64,000 bases of DNA from Pseudoduganella rivuli (GTDB taxonomy: Bacteria; Pseudomonadota; Gammaproteobacteria; Burkholderiales; Burkholderiaceae_D), in NCBI RefSeq assembly GCF_009674485.1, contig NZ_WKJJ01000001.1, positions 544,265 through 608,264 of the forward strand. The letters run 5' to 3'. The translations under genes were made by a program, and so were the position numbers. Within the stretch, counting starts at the first letter, position 1. Every line of letters starts with the position of its first letter. Below are positions 44,456 through 54,495 of the stretch, one piece after another. Under the pieces are notes generated by a model. It was not told the origin of the DNA. It did not search any database and worked only from the letters and a program-made list of their open reading frames with translations.

Positions 44456-47023
44456 ATGTTCGGCTTTCTACAGCAACTCGATAGTTTCAGCGGTCTTTCT
44501 GCGAAGGTCTGTGATCTCGTCGGGATTGAGCGAAACGAAGAATCCCCAGCCGACCAGTTCGCCTCATGGCTTCCGTATCTATCCTATATGGACGTGGAGC
44601 GGCTGTTCCGCTTGCAGGATAACCGCCTCGGATTCGCGCTGGAGGTCATGCCGCAATCCGGGGCGGACGAAGCAATGGTGGAAGTACTTGCCAGCCTGTA
44701 CGTGAATTGCCCTCCCAGCACGGGCATCCAGATCCAGCTTTTTGGTTCGCCGCATGTTTATCGGCAGCTCAAGGAATATGCGAATCTGCGGGCGGAAGAT
44801 GCCGACCAATACGAAAATTCGCTCAGGCTTGGACGACCGGTTCGCAACGAAGGGCTCTATAGAAAGCTGGCGCGGCAACGTGTAGGTTACCTTCATCGAG
44901 GCGCACACAATTCGCTCACCCCCGGGTTCCATCTAGCGGTGCGGGACTTCCGGCTGATGCTAAGTATCAGCATCGACGGCAATCCGGATGATCATGCTCG
45001 CTGCCAGGAAGTCCTAGCACTACGGCAATCCGTCATCTCCACACTGAACGCCGCCTCACTACCAAATAAGGTCTGCAATGCAGACGACCTGATTAACTGG
45101 TGTGCCCCGTTTGCTAATCCTGATCGAATGTCACAGACCGACACTGCCACGATGAAGTACGACAAAGGGCGCGAGGTGCGGGACCAGATCGTCGACTTCG
45201 ATACGATTCAAGACGCAGAACCTGCATGCCTTCTGCTGTCCAAGCCGGGAGAAACAGACGTTCTCGAAGCGCGATTCTTTTCCGTTAAGTCGTATCCCGA
45301 AGACTACCGGCTTTGGCAAATGGGCGCGTTGATAGGGGACCTGATGCAACCTGCCCTCCAATATAAGGCGCCGTTCCTCATCAGCCTGGGGGTCTTTATT
45401 CTTGATCCAGAAACAACGAAGACCGTCATCGATGCCAACCATGTCCGCGCCACACAAAACGCGAAAAGCAAAATGGCCGAAGTGATGCCGGATGTGGAAC
45501 GCAAAAAGAGAGACTGGAAAGCTGCCGCGGATGCCAGCGACAAAGGCGGCATGTTGGTTTCGCTGTATCACAGAGTAGCAGTCTTCACCAAACCATCGGA
45601 GGCTGCTTCGGCCTGCGAAGCAGTGAAGGCAATTTGGCGGGCCAATGGCTTCACGCTGAACGCCGACGTGTTCATGCACCGGCAGTCCCTGATCTCCTGC
45701 CTTCCCATGACGCTATCCCGGAGTTTTCATTCCGACCTGAAGAAGATGAAGCGCGTCACCCGCAAGTCCATTGCAAACGCTATTCATATGGGACCGCTGA
45801 TCGCCGAGTGGCGTGGCACGGCAACACCCACCCTGCTCTTCCTGGGGCGGCGCGGGCAACTGACGACGATCGACTTATTCGACAACGAACTGGGAAATCC
45901 CAATTTTGCCCTAGCCGGCACGACCGGTTCTGGCAAGTCCACCCTACTCCAGGAAATTGCTTGGTCGTACCGAGCATCGATGGCGCAGGTATGGATGCTC
46001 GACATGGGGCGTTCGTTCGAAAAGCTATGCACCAAGGCGAAGGGAACACATATCGATTTCGAACCTAGTTCGAAGATCATTATCAACCCCTTCACCAAAG
46101 TCATCGACCTGAACGAAGACATGGACATGCTGGTAGCAGCCACTGCAAAAATGTGCTCCCGGCAGCATACGCTGGAAGAAGTGCAGTACAAAGCGATCTC
46201 AAAAATGATCGCGATACTTTGGAATAAATATGGCCAGGACATGACGATCACGGCACTGCAGCGAGCGTTTGTTACCGGCTCCATTCCGGACTTGGAGTTG
46301 AAGAACGACCAGCGTATCCGCGACCTCGCCATCATGCTCAGTCCCTTCGCCAAAGGCGGCCAATACGAACGTTTTTTTGAAGGAAAAAACAATATCGACC
46401 TCACCAATCAGCTGGTCGTTATCGAGAGCGAACATCTGAAACGCAAGGTGGACTTGCAGGTGGTGGTGAACATCCTTTTGCTCTATCAAATCACGGGCCA
46501 GATGTATCTCACCCGCAATACGAGAAAACTCCTGATTGTAGATGAAATCAAGCAGCAACTGGCCGATACAGGGCGGGACGATCCGACATTGGCGCTGGTT
46601 CTGGAGGAAGCATCACGGCGGGCACGCAAATATGGTGGTGCGCTAGGTACAGCGACACAGGACGGCGATGACTACTATGGGTCAGTCCAGATGCAAGCGG
46701 CATTCAACTGCTCCGACTGGCTCTTCCTGTTGAGGCAAAAGCAGGAATCCATCGAGTCGTTGGCATCCAAGAAAAAACTGTGCATCGACGAGACGAAGAA
46801 GCACTTGCTGGCGTCCTTGCGCAAGGAAGATGGGGCATATGCCGAAATGTATATCTCGTCACCAATTGGCGAGGGTGTGGTGCGGCTGGTGCTGGACCCA
46901 GCAACACATCTGCTGTTCTCGAACAGGCTGGAGGATAACAAGCCTCTCGACGAATTACGAGCACGTGGCCTGAGCATTGATGAGGCGATCAGCACACTCC
47001 TGACACAACGGGGGGTGTCATGA
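44456..47023 (+). CDS. traC: TraC, VirB4-type T4SS ATPase
   Basis: The 855-residue ATPase has a Walker A motif near residue 490 (AGTTGSGKSTL) and a Walker B/DE region (LLIVDEIKQQLAD) near residue 700. It powers pilus assembly. GGAGG precedes the ATG, and its stop overlaps the TrbI start (ATGA). Confidence 0.95.
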   Translation: MFGFLQQLDSFSGLSAKVCDLVGIERNEESPADQFASWLPYLSYMDVERLFRLQDNRLGFALEVMPQSGADEAMVEVLASLYVNCPPSTGIQIQLFGSPHVYRQLKEYANLRAEDADQYENSLRLGRPVRNEGLYRKLARQRVGYLHRGAHNSLTPGFHLAVRDFRLMLSISIDGNPDDHARCQEVLALRQSVISTLNAASLPNKVCNADDLINWCAPFANPDRMSQTDTATMKYDKGREVRDQIVDFDTIQDAEPACLLLSKPGETDVLEARFFSVKSYPEDYRLWQMGALIGDLMQPALQYKAPFLISLGVFILDPETTKTVIDANHVRATQNAKSKMAEVMPDVERKKRDWKAAADASDKGGMLVSLYHRVAVFTKPSEAASACEAVKAIWRANGFTLNADVFMHRQSLISCLPMTLSRSFHSDLKKMKRVTRKSIANAIHMGPLIAEWRGTATPTLLFLGRRGQLTTIDLFDNELGNPNFALAGTTGSGKSTLLQEIAWSYRASMAQVWMLDMGRSFEKLCTKAKGTHIDFEPSSKIIINPFTKVIDLNEDMDMLVAATAKMCSRQHTLEEVQYKAISKMIAILWNKYGQDMTITALQRAFVTGSIPDLELKNDQRIRDLAIMLSPFAKGGQYERFFEGKNNIDLTNQLVVIESEHLKRKVDLQVVVNILLLYQITGQMYLTRNTRKLLIVDEIKQQLADTGRDDPTLALVLEEASRRARKYGGALGTATQDGDDYYGSVQMQAAFNCSDWLFLLRQKQESIESLASKKKLCIDETKKHLLASLRKEDGAYAEMYISSPIGEGVVRLVLDPATHLLFSNRLEDNKPLDELRARGLSIDEAISTLLTQRGVS

Positions 47024-47367
47024 AGGTCTATATGGTTCACCTGCTGTTGCAGGCATTCTTGACCTTGGTTTTCCTGTCAGCGTATGACCGGTTCATCATC
47101 CGCCCCACCCGTGTCATCGGCATAGTCGATACCAGTGCGGTGTTCCGCATCAAGGAAGCCCAATTGATCAAGCAGCTCCACGGCAGCGAGCAAGAACAAG
47201 CGAAGGCAAGTGCAGAGGCGAAAGCTTTTGCCTCTGCGTTTTCCACAGCCCTTGAGGCGCTACCCGATCAGTGTGGGTGCCCGGTCATCGACCGCACGGT
47301 CGTCATCGGCAGTACCCCCTACATGGTTGACCTCACGCCTGCATTAAAAAGGAGACTGGGATTATGA
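47020..47367 (+). CDS. trbI: TrbI, F-type T4SS protein
   Basis: The 115-residue protein has one N-terminal helix, a charged helical middle that may coil (EAQLIKQLHGSEQEQ), and a C-terminal part with paired cysteines. This is the TrbI/TraW-N type found between traC and traW. Starts and stops overlap on both sides. Confidence 0.8.
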   Translation: MKVYMVHLLLQAFLTLVFLSAYDRFIIRPTRVIGIVDTSAVFRIKEAQLIKQLHGSEQEQAKASAEAKAFASAFSTALEALPDQCGCPVIDRTVVIGSTPYMVDLTPALKRRLGL

Positions 47368-47885
47368 TCCGCGATTTCATTACGCACGCGGCCCACCGGT
47401 GGTATGTCTACCTGCCCCTTACCGCTATCTGGATTTTTGCTCTGGTACGCCTGCTGGCCGATCCGGTTCCTCACTTGCCGGTGCTGTTCAATGTCAGCCC
47501 AAGCTTACCGTTCTGGATCGTAAGGATCGACTACCATCCGACCACGTTGCGGCGCGGAGACTACATTGTTTATCGATTCGAAGGCAATGCCTGCCGCTAT
47601 TTTCCGGGCTTATGGCATCAACCGTTCCTCAAGCGAATTGCCGGCCTGGAAGGCGACCATGTCACGGTGTCCGGGCGCCAGGTATTTGTTAATGGCGCCT
47701 TATTGGGATACGCCAAGCCTTATGCGGTGACAAAACTGCCGCTGGCCCCCATCGCGCCGTCGGTAATTCCTGCCGACCACTTTTACGTCGCGGGGACAAG
47801 TCCAGACAGTTTCGATTCCCGATATGCACTGAGCGGCTTGGTCGCCAAGAGCCAGATTGTCGGCCTCGCTACGCCTGTTTATTGA
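47364..47885 (+). CDS. S26 signal peptidase (TraF of IncP type)
   Basis: The 173-residue membrane protease has an N-terminal helix, the serine nucleophile in NVSPSLPFW and the general-base lysine in PFLKRIAGLEGD, then the S26 DSFDSRY box. Such peptidases mature the pilin or other secreted transfer proteins. It stands where F-type gonococcal-like operons also carry one. Confidence 0.9.
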   Translation: MIRDFITHAAHRWYVYLPLTAIWIFALVRLLADPVPHLPVLFNVSPSLPFWIVRIDYHPTTLRRGDYIVYRFEGNACRYFPGLWHQPFLKRIAGLEGDHVTVSGRQVFVNGALLGYAKPYAVTKLPLAPIAPSVIPADHFYVAGTSPDSFDSRYALSGLVAKSQIVGLATPVY

Positions 47886-47894
47886 GAGGCTGCC

Positions 47895-48221
47895 ATGAAA
47901 TACCTGATTCAACTTGTAATGTTCCTCGGTTCTTTAGGCGCCAATGCCCAAGAAAATAGGATCGCAGATTCTGTAACGATGGAGCAGTACCTGACGCTGC
48001 TCCAGCAGATCGCACCAGCTGCGCGCGAGGGTGCGAACGCCTATATCGCAGCCTACCGGAGTGCATGCGGTCGAAGCCTGACAGTGCTGCAACTGCGTAG
48101 AGCTGTCGCCGACGGAGCAGGTGACCCTGCACTGATGAAAATGATCCACGCGGCCGAGAAGCACGACACGTCCACGATTCGGCGCCTGGCTGCGGATATC
48201 CGGTGTGTACAGGAGAAATAG
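47895..48221 (+). CDS. Secreted protein of the transfer operon, unknown
   Basis: The 108-residue protein has a signal peptide (LVMFLGSLGANAQ) and a helical body with two cysteines. It lies 9 bp after the S26 peptidase and 2 bp before traW. Related small exported proteins sit at this point in some gonococcal-like systems; the function is not known. Confidence 0.7.
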   Translation: MKYLIQLVMFLGSLGANAQENRIADSVTMEQYLTLLQQIAPAAREGANAYIAAYRSACGRSLTVLQLRRAVADGAGDPALMKMIHAAEKHDTSTIRRLAADIRCVQEK

Positions 48222-48223
48222 CC

Positions 48224-48850
48224 ATGCATGCCATGCCTATTCCTTTATGCATCCTGCTGTTGCTTAGCGGCTCCGCAGTTGCAGAAGACCTGGGGGCGCT
48301 GGGTAAAACATACCCAGTAACCGAACCGGACTTCCTAAAAATGATTGAGCAGCGGCTCAAAGAAAAACAATCGACCGGCGAACTTCAACGGCTACAGGAG
48401 GATGCCGTGCGACGCGGGCGCGATGTGGCGCTGCATCCCGCACCTGTGGCGAATGTCGTACCGTGCACCAGCGCGCGCACCCGCTATCTCGATCCCAGCG
48501 TTGTGTTGAGCCGAAACATATTGGATGCTCAGGGGCGGCTATTGTTTACCGCCGGAAGCCGTTTTAACCCGTTGTCTGTCACGGAGATGCATAAGAAACT
48601 GCTGTTTTTCGACGCCCGGGACAAGCGGCAAGTCGATAAAGCCTTGCTATTACTGCGCGATGCGGCGGACACGATCAAGCCGATCCTGACCGGTGGGTCG
48701 TATCTCGATCTGAGCAGGGCCTGGCGCCGTCAGGTCTACTTCGACCAGCAAGGCCTGCTGATCAAGCGCTTCGGAATCCAGCAGGTACCCGCCGTCGTCT
48801 ACCAGGAAGGGATGCGGCTGCGGATCGATGAACTGGAGCTGCGGCAATGA
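48224..48850 (+). CDS. traW: TraW, F-type T4SS pilus assembly protein
   Basis: From the ATG at 48224 the product has 208 residues: signal peptide ending SAVAED, then the TraW pattern GKTYPVTEPDFLKMIEQRL and a thioredoxin-like C-terminus (KRFGIQQVPAVVYQEG). It works with TrbC and TraU. Its stop overlaps the traU start. Confidence 0.9.
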   Translation: MHAMPIPLCILLLLSGSAVAEDLGALGKTYPVTEPDFLKMIEQRLKEKQSTGELQRLQEDAVRRGRDVALHPAPVANVVPCTSARTRYLDPSVVLSRNILDAQGRLLFTAGSRFNPLSVTEMHKKLLFFDARDKRQVDKALLLLRDAADTIKPILTGGSYLDLSRAWRRQVYFDQQGLLIKRFGIQQVPAVVYQEGMRLRIDELELRQ

Positions 48851-49857
48851 GCCAGAAAATAACCAAAGCGCTCGTCACCATCCTCCTCGTGCACTGCGCA
48901 AATTCCGCAATCGCCGGCGTTCCATCGACATGCGTTGGCCGCTTCCCTAACCCAATTACCGACATATGCTGGAGCTGTATCTTACCGATCACGCTGGGCC
49001 GCTCGGCTATCGGCAACATCGGGGGACAGGAAGACACCGGCAACCCTGCCAATCCAATCTGCAGCTGTACGGTCAATCCAACGATCGGTCTCTCAATCGG
49101 TTTCTGGGAACCGGTCAGGCATATTGAAGTGGTACGCAAACCCTTCTGTCTGGTATCTCTGGGCGGGCTGGATCTCGATCCCGGCCTGCCGGCACCAGAA
49201 GCGGCACGATACACGGATGCCGCCGGTGCCAAGAACGGTTTTTATCAAGCCCATTATTACGTCAACCCCATCATGTATTGGCTGAAGGTCATCGCCGACT
49301 TCCCCTGCCTGGAAGCCGGATCATTCGATCTATCCTACCTGACGGAAGTGGACCCGCTATGGAATGACGATGAGTTGACGCTGCTGTTAAATCCAGAGGC
49401 TGTCCTGTTCGCCAATCCGGTTGCCGTTGCAGCCTGTGCCGCCGATTGCGTAGCCGCCACTGCGGGATTTGGCCAGGCGAGCCTCTTCTGGTGCGCGGGA
49501 TGCCAGGGCAGCCTTTACCCGCTCGATGGCTGGGCGCCGGTGCATATGGGCGGCGTGCGTACAGCGGAACTGATGATGGAACGACTGACCGCCAAGATGC
49601 ACCGGGAATTGCTTGCCTGGGGTTGGCATGGTTCTGCGGGTTTGTGCGGGCCGTACTTTCTACCGGTAATGGACAAGACCGCCTACAAATCCCAGCTGAC
49701 CTACCCGGTCGCCAACACCGAAAAGCTGACTGGCAAATGCTGCCAGCCGTTTGGCCGCACCACGGTGCTGTGGGGGGCGGCCAAAGAGTACCCCGTGAAA
49801 GGCGAGGATTTCGCGTTCATGTTATTCAGAAAGAGGAACTGCTGTGTGGGCTACTAA
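48847..49857 (+). CDS. traU: TraU, F-type T4SS assembly protein
   Basis: The 336-residue exported, cysteine-rich protein carries the TraU features CVGRFPNPITDICWSCI-like opening and FCLVSLGGLDLDPGL. It depends on disulfides, in line with nearby DsbC. It overlaps trbC by 14 bp. Confidence 0.93.
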   Translation: MSQKITKALVTILLVHCANSAIAGVPSTCVGRFPNPITDICWSCILPITLGRSAIGNIGGQEDTGNPANPICSCTVNPTIGLSIGFWEPVRHIEVVRKPFCLVSLGGLDLDPGLPAPEAARYTDAAGAKNGFYQAHYYVNPIMYWLKVIADFPCLEAGSFDLSYLTEVDPLWNDDELTLLLNPEAVLFANPVAVAACAADCVAATAGFGQASLFWCAGCQGSLYPLDGWAPVHMGGVRTAELMMERLTAKMHRELLAWGWHGSAGLCGPYFLPVMDKTAYKSQLTYPVANTEKLTGKCCQPFGRTTVLWGAAKEYPVKGEDFAFMLFRKRNCCVGY

Positions 49858-50536
49858 CTCGATCACACGCCAGCTGCCCGGTACGCCCAGTGGCGCAATG
49901 TGTCCCATTTGCCTTGCCGTGGCGCTGGCGCTAGGGATGCCTCCATCCCACGCAGGGCAACGCTCAACGCAAGGGTTGGCACATCCATCGCTGGCACCCA
50001 ACAATGCGCCTGCAGGGCCGCAAAACCTGCCCCAGCCTCGATCCACGCCACCCATCGACATTGAAGCATTGGCACGCGGCTACGACCAAGCGTTGCGCAC
50101 TGCGGCACCACCCGAAATGGACCTACGTACCCAACTCATGATCTTTGTGAGTTTTTCCATGCCCGAGGCCTCACTACGCCGGCTAGGTGAACAGGCGTCA
50201 AAAGCAGGCGCGGTACTCATTTTGAAAGGGCTGAACGAGGGTTCCCTGGTTAAAACCGCAGCGGCCGTGCACCATCTTTATGGCGACCAGCCTGCACCAT
50301 TCCAGATTGACCCGCAGGCGTTCTCCCGCTTTGCGGTCGCCAGCGTACCCACCTTTGTATTGATTCAGCCAGGTGCACAGTGGCGAGAGTGCGCCGGCGG
50401 CTATTGCCTGGCCCCTGCCTCCTATGCCAAGGCGACCGGAGACGTCTCACTAGATTACGTGCTTGAGCATATGACCCGGACTTCCACGCCCATCGCCACA
50501 AGCGCGCGCAACATCTTGCGTAGATTGGGGAGGTGA
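49844..50536 (+). CDS. trbC: TrbC, pilus assembly protein with thioredoxin-like fold
   Basis: The GTG at 49844 has AGAGGA six bases upstream and gives 230 residues. The C-terminal half has the TrbC pattern IFVSFSMPEASLRRLGEQA and VASVPTFVLI, a thioredoxin fold without CxxC. F-type TrbC works with TraW in pilus assembly. Confidence 0.88.
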   Translation: MWATNSITRQLPGTPSGAMCPICLAVALALGMPPSHAGQRSTQGLAHPSLAPNNAPAGPQNLPQPRSTPPIDIEALARGYDQALRTAAPPEMDLRTQLMIFVSFSMPEASLRRLGEQASKAGAVLILKGLNEGSLVKTAAAVHHLYGDQPAPFQIDPQAFSRFAVASVPTFVLIQPGAQWRECAGGYCLAPASYAKATGDVSLDYVLEHMTRTSTPIATSARNILRRLGR

Positions 50537-50538
50537 TC

Positions 50539-51852
50539 GTGTATAAGCAGATACTTTACCTTTCCTTGTGCAGTTTCCTGGGCACACAGAACCATGCGGC
50601 GTGGGCTCAGGTGGAGCCGGAAATGGAAGCGGGGCGCCAAGCCAATAGGTTCGCCAGCGGCAAAGTAAATGGCTCTGATGCGGCAACTGTCGTGCCGGGT
50701 TATACCGCCACTCCCCCTGAACGCGTCTACTATGGAAAGCCAGACTTGCGAAGCGATAGCAACGCCCGCTTAACTCTCTGTGCGCTGCTTCCGAGTGACC
50801 CAACGTGCGCCGCCCAAACCTCAGCAATTGCCGCGGCAGCCGCGCCACGGCCTGGTATACCGGGCACGGATCCGTCAATAAGCGCCGCATCAGCTATAGC
50901 AAAAAACCCGTTCGGCACCGTGAGCACACTCGCCGACTACTATTCGGGCTGCTCGTCGTCAGGCGCCTGTTCGTCCAGCGTATTTTGTCTGGGTTCGAAA
51001 TGCTTTGACACGACCAGGCCAGACGACCCGGATTTTGCCCAGGCAATGACCTACATGGAAGCGGTGCGCGAAGCCGGCATCTATCTGGATCCCGCGACCA
51101 TGCGCGTCTTCACCGGCGAAGACAACCGGTGCCGCAACCGCCTGCTCAAGAACTGCTGTACGACCAACAGTGCCGGCGCCGGCTATGCCAACCAGTCGGT
51201 ATTCGGCTTTGGCTCGAAGCTGGTATTCGACATCCTGATGAATTCCCGCAACCGTCAATTCGTCACCCAAGGTCTGCAAGCCATGTTTACCGGCGCAGGC
51301 TTTAGCGGGACGTTTACCAGCTATGGTGTCACGATCGCGGTAAATGGGACTGCGGTACCAGCGGGTTCCATCACCATCGCCAGCAGTGGCAATATGGTCA
51401 TTGCGGTCGATCCGTATTCGCTGGTCATCGCCATCATTATTTATGTCGTCCTATCAGCCCTGTCGTGTAACGCTGGCGAAGGAAAGCTGGCGATGAAGGA
51501 AGGCGCGAGTCTGTGCCATACCGTTGGAACCTGGTGCTCGTCCTGCATCCGTGTGCTTGGCAGCTGTGTGAGCTGCATCGAACATACCACGTCGAAATGC
51601 TGCTTTAATTCCCGGCTCGCACGCATGATTAACGAGCAGGGACGCCAGCAGCTAGGTTTAGATTGGGGGCCGCCGAAAAATCCGCAGTGTGATGGCTTTA
51701 CGGTCGCGCAGTTGCAATCGCTGGACTTCGCTCGCATGGACCTCACCGAATTTTATGCATCGATCGTGCCGACGCTTCCTAACGTGAGCGCGATCCAGGC
51801 GGCGAATGCGGAACGGGCGGCAACCTGTTACTACGGGAGGGGGAAATGCTGA
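50539..51852 (+). CDS. traN: TraN, mating-pair stabilisation protein
   Basis: I start at the GTG at 50539, six bases from GGGGAGG; the earlier GTG touches it. The 437-residue exported protein is rich in cysteine in its second half (GTWCSSCIRVLGSCVSCIE). TraN is an outer-membrane adhesin that selects recipients; this is shorter than the F-plasmid protein of about 600 residues but within the range of ICE forms. Confidence 0.88.
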   Translation: MYKQILYLSLCSFLGTQNHAAWAQVEPEMEAGRQANRFASGKVNGSDAATVVPGYTATPPERVYYGKPDLRSDSNARLTLCALLPSDPTCAAQTSAIAAAAAPRPGIPGTDPSISAASAIAKNPFGTVSTLADYYSGCSSSGACSSSVFCLGSKCFDTTRPDDPDFAQAMTYMEAVREAGIYLDPATMRVFTGEDNRCRNRLLKNCCTTNSAGAGYANQSVFGFGSKLVFDILMNSRNRQFVTQGLQAMFTGAGFSGTFTSYGVTIAVNGTAVPAGSITIASSGNMVIAVDPYSLVIAIIIYVVLSALSCNAGEGKLAMKEGASLCHTVGTWCSSCIRVLGSCVSCIEHTTSKCCFNSRLARMINEQGRQQLGLDWGPPKNPQCDGFTVAQLQSLDFARMDLTEFYASIVPTLPNVSAIQAANAERAATCYYGRGKC

Positions 51853-52220
51853 AACTCTTGCTGTCGGTGGTGCTCGGATCGGGAGATGCAATTGCCGCAT
51901 CGGAGACACCATTGCTTATCAACAGCCCGCAAGAATTGATGCAGGTTGCGATTGACGCCCCCGATGGGTCTGCACAAGGCATCTTGACAGGCGAATTGGC
52001 GAGCGCCATTGGCCGCCAATTCCATACCACCGCGCCGTTACAAGTCCAAGTTACAACATTGAAGCGCTACAGCCAGCCCGGATGCCGGCGCCTAAACGTC
52101 GCGATCATCCAGGACGCTGTCGTCATACCTGGCAATTCGACGCCGGAAAACAAGCGGATCGACTTTGGCATTGATTATTGCCGCGATGGCAGTCCCCCAC
52201 GCAGCAAGAGGGAGGAATAG
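51846..52220 (+). CDS. Exported protein between traN and traF, unknown
   Basis: The 124-residue protein overlaps the traN stop, has a short signal-like N-terminus (LLLSVVLGSGDAIAAS) and two cysteines. It is tightly placed in the operon, so probably takes part in transfer, but no family is recognised. Confidence 0.65.
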   Translation: MLKLLLSVVLGSGDAIAASETPLLINSPQELMQVAIDAPDGSAQGILTGELASAIGRQFHTTAPLQVQVTTLKRYSQPGCRRLNVAIIQDAVVIPGNSTPENKRIDFGIDYCRDGSPPRSKREE

Positions 52221-52222
52221 CC

Positions 52223-53053
52223 GTGAGAAATCCGGCCCTCGTCGTGACGTTCTTGACGGTGGCGATGTCCGCGCTCGGAAGGGACTTGTCTACTCCAGGT
52301 GCCAACTGGACTGCCGGCGATGACGACAACAAGCCGCGCAAAGGATGGCATTTTTACGAGGATCTGCAGCCAGTTCCGTCACCCGCCAGGCTACCTGCCT
52401 CACCGTCGAACCCAGCACGGCCAGAACTGGCGCAGTTCAAGGCGTTGCAAAAGGCAGTTGAAGAGGCCCGCATCGTGGCAATCATGCGGCCAACCGTGAT
52501 TAACGTGCGCCACTATATGGAACTGGAGGCCAGCATCATCCGGCAATCCTCCAGGTTCGCGGACGTCGCCCAGCGCGTCGCCTGGATTTCGCCTGCACTC
52601 GACCCGGCGGCACAGGGCCGCCCTACCAACACCTATGCGATTGAGGTCTTCGATCGGGAGCAGAGCAAGCAACGTGCAGACTATCTGAGTACGTTATCCA
52701 GAGACCACGTACTGATGTTCTTTTATCGCGGCGACTGTCCTTACTGCCACGCATTCGCTCCCGTACTCAAAGGGTTCGAGGCCCGATTTGGGCTACATGT
52801 CGAAGCAATCAGCATTGATGGTGGAAGCTTGCCTGAATTTCCCCGGCCTCGTCTCGACAACGGCATCTCAACGACCTTGAACGTCAAACAAGTCCCAGCT
52901 CTATTCCTCGCCCAGCCATTTAGCGGGCGCATCGTTCCTGTTGGATTCGGTGTCCTTTCGCAGGCTGAACTGGTTGAACGGGTTTATCTCACCGCGACAA
53001 ATGCACAAGACGATGCGGCCGCCGCGCTCCCTGCGGCGTTGCCGCTTCGTTAG
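52223..53053 (+). CDS. traF: TraF, thioredoxin-like pilus assembly protein
   Basis: The GTG at 52223 lies after GAGGGAGGA; 276 residues. A signal peptide is followed by the TraF N-terminal phrase GWHFYED and a thioredoxin-like domain that here retains a CPYC motif (YRGDCPYCHAF). F-plasmid TraF has lost this motif, so the present protein may be redox-active like TrbB. Confidence 0.88.
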   Translation: MRNPALVVTFLTVAMSALGRDLSTPGANWTAGDDDNKPRKGWHFYEDLQPVPSPARLPASPSNPARPELAQFKALQKAVEEARIVAIMRPTVINVRHYMELEASIIRQSSRFADVAQRVAWISPALDPAAQGRPTNTYAIEVFDREQSKQRADYLSTLSRDHVLMFFYRGDCPYCHAFAPVLKGFEARFGLHVEAISIDGGSLPEFPRPRLDNGISTTLNVKQVPALFLAQPFSGRIVPVGFGVLSQAELVERVYLTATNAQDDAAAALPAALPLR

Positions 53054-53062
53054 GAGAAGATC

Positions 53063-54481
53063 ATGAAATTTGAAACCAAGCTGCTTGAGCTAATCGCATG
53101 CATGGCAATGTCCATACCGTTAAACAGCATCGCTGGTGATCTGAATGCGGAGACCAACACGATGTTCAGCAACCTCGGCACAATCGGCAACTATACGAAG
53201 CCAGGCGCCTTCCGCGGTCAAGTATTCAATACCTATAGCGGCGGCAGCCTAATGCTACGGGCTCCAAACAAGACGTACCAGTTGCTGTCTATCGAACTCC
53301 CGGAAGCCCATGGCGGCTGTGGCGGCATTGACGCGTTCGGGGGAGCGTTCTCCCACATCTCATCCGCTGAACTGAAGAACATGCTCAAGAATATTACCGC
53401 TGCCCTGCCCGGCATCGCATTCCAGATTGCGCTCGATACCGTGTCACCACTTTTGGGCAGCATCAGTTCACGATTTCATCAGCTCGCGGAAATGATCAAC
53501 GGACAAAATAAGAACTCCTGCGCGCTCGCGACGACGTTGGTCCGCAATGCTGCGGAGGCTACGAACTTCAGCACCAATAAGGCTTGCCAGGACATTGCCG
53601 TGACACTTGGGATTGCTTCCGACTATGCTGATGCGGAAGGACGCTGCAAGACCGACAAACGCTCGATTCTAGACACCGCCAAGACCAGCAGCGATGCCGG
53701 CGTCCGCACCAAAGTCCCGTTCGTTGGCAATTTAACCTGGCAAGCGCTAAAAATGACAGGTTCTCGCCTCGACGATCAGGAGCGGGAAATGATCATGAGT
53801 ATGATTGGCACCGTCATTTTTTACGAGACGCGCGATCCGAATCCCATTGCCCCCACGCTGACTTCGATCAGTCACCTGCTCTACGGCCAGTCCGATGCAG
53901 GCAGTGGTGCGGTTCACCTTCAAATGTTGAAATGTAATAACTACGTGACATGCGATGCGGTCACCGTCAACGAGTCATACAAACACATTCCATTCACCGA
54001 GCGGGTGGCAAGGATGATGCGATCGATTTCTGAAAAGATACTCACGCGGACACCTATTCCAAATAACTCCGCAGAGGTCGGCTTCGTCAACCAAACGTCG
54101 GAACCCGTGTACCGCATGTTGTCCATCGCAGCCATCAGCAATTCCAATAATTTGACCGAGGATTTGATTGGCCGGTTCCGCGATGTTATTGCTGCCGACT
54201 ACGCGTACGTCTTCTTGGACAAGAATCTGCGGCTTGGGATGAATGCATTGGATAAGGACTATATGCTCGACCGGAATCAGCTGGATTCCGTGCGCAATAT
54301 CAGGAGCCGCGCCCTTGCCATACTCGCTCAACTGGGAAGGGAGAAGACTTTACTGTATCAACGGGTCGGATCGGTTTCCGCAGTGTCCAGCCAAATCGAA
54401 CAGCTCGAGAGGCAGTTGCGCAGCACAATGCCACAACATGTGCTTGATCTGCTTGGCCGCCAGGCGGCCTATCTAAGATAG
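53063..54481 (+). CDS. traH: TraH, F-type T4SS pilus assembly protein
   Basis: The 472-residue exported protein shows the TraH pattern: FRGQVFNTYSGGSLMLRAP near the N-terminus, GGCGGIDAFGGAFSHI, and a long C-terminal coiled part. TraH is needed for pilus extension with TraF and TraG. GGAGA precedes the ATG. Confidence 0.93.
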   Translation: MKFETKLLELIACMAMSIPLNSIAGDLNAETNTMFSNLGTIGNYTKPGAFRGQVFNTYSGGSLMLRAPNKTYQLLSIELPEAHGGCGGIDAFGGAFSHISSAELKNMLKNITAALPGIAFQIALDTVSPLLGSISSRFHQLAEMINGQNKNSCALATTLVRNAAEATNFSTNKACQDIAVTLGIASDYADAEGRCKTDKRSILDTAKTSSDAGVRTKVPFVGNLTWQALKMTGSRLDDQEREMIMSMIGTVIFYETRDPNPIAPTLTSISHLLYGQSDAGSGAVHLQMLKCNNYVTCDAVTVNESYKHIPFTERVARMMRSISEKILTRTPIPNNSAEVGFVNQTSEPVYRMLSIAAISNSNNLTEDLIGRFRDVIAADYAYVFLDKNLRLGMNALDKDYMLDRNQLDSVRNIRSRALAILAQLGREKTLLYQRVGSVSAVSSQIEQLERQLRSTMPQHVLDLLGRQAAYLR

Positions 54482-54495
54482 GCAGGGAGATTCCC

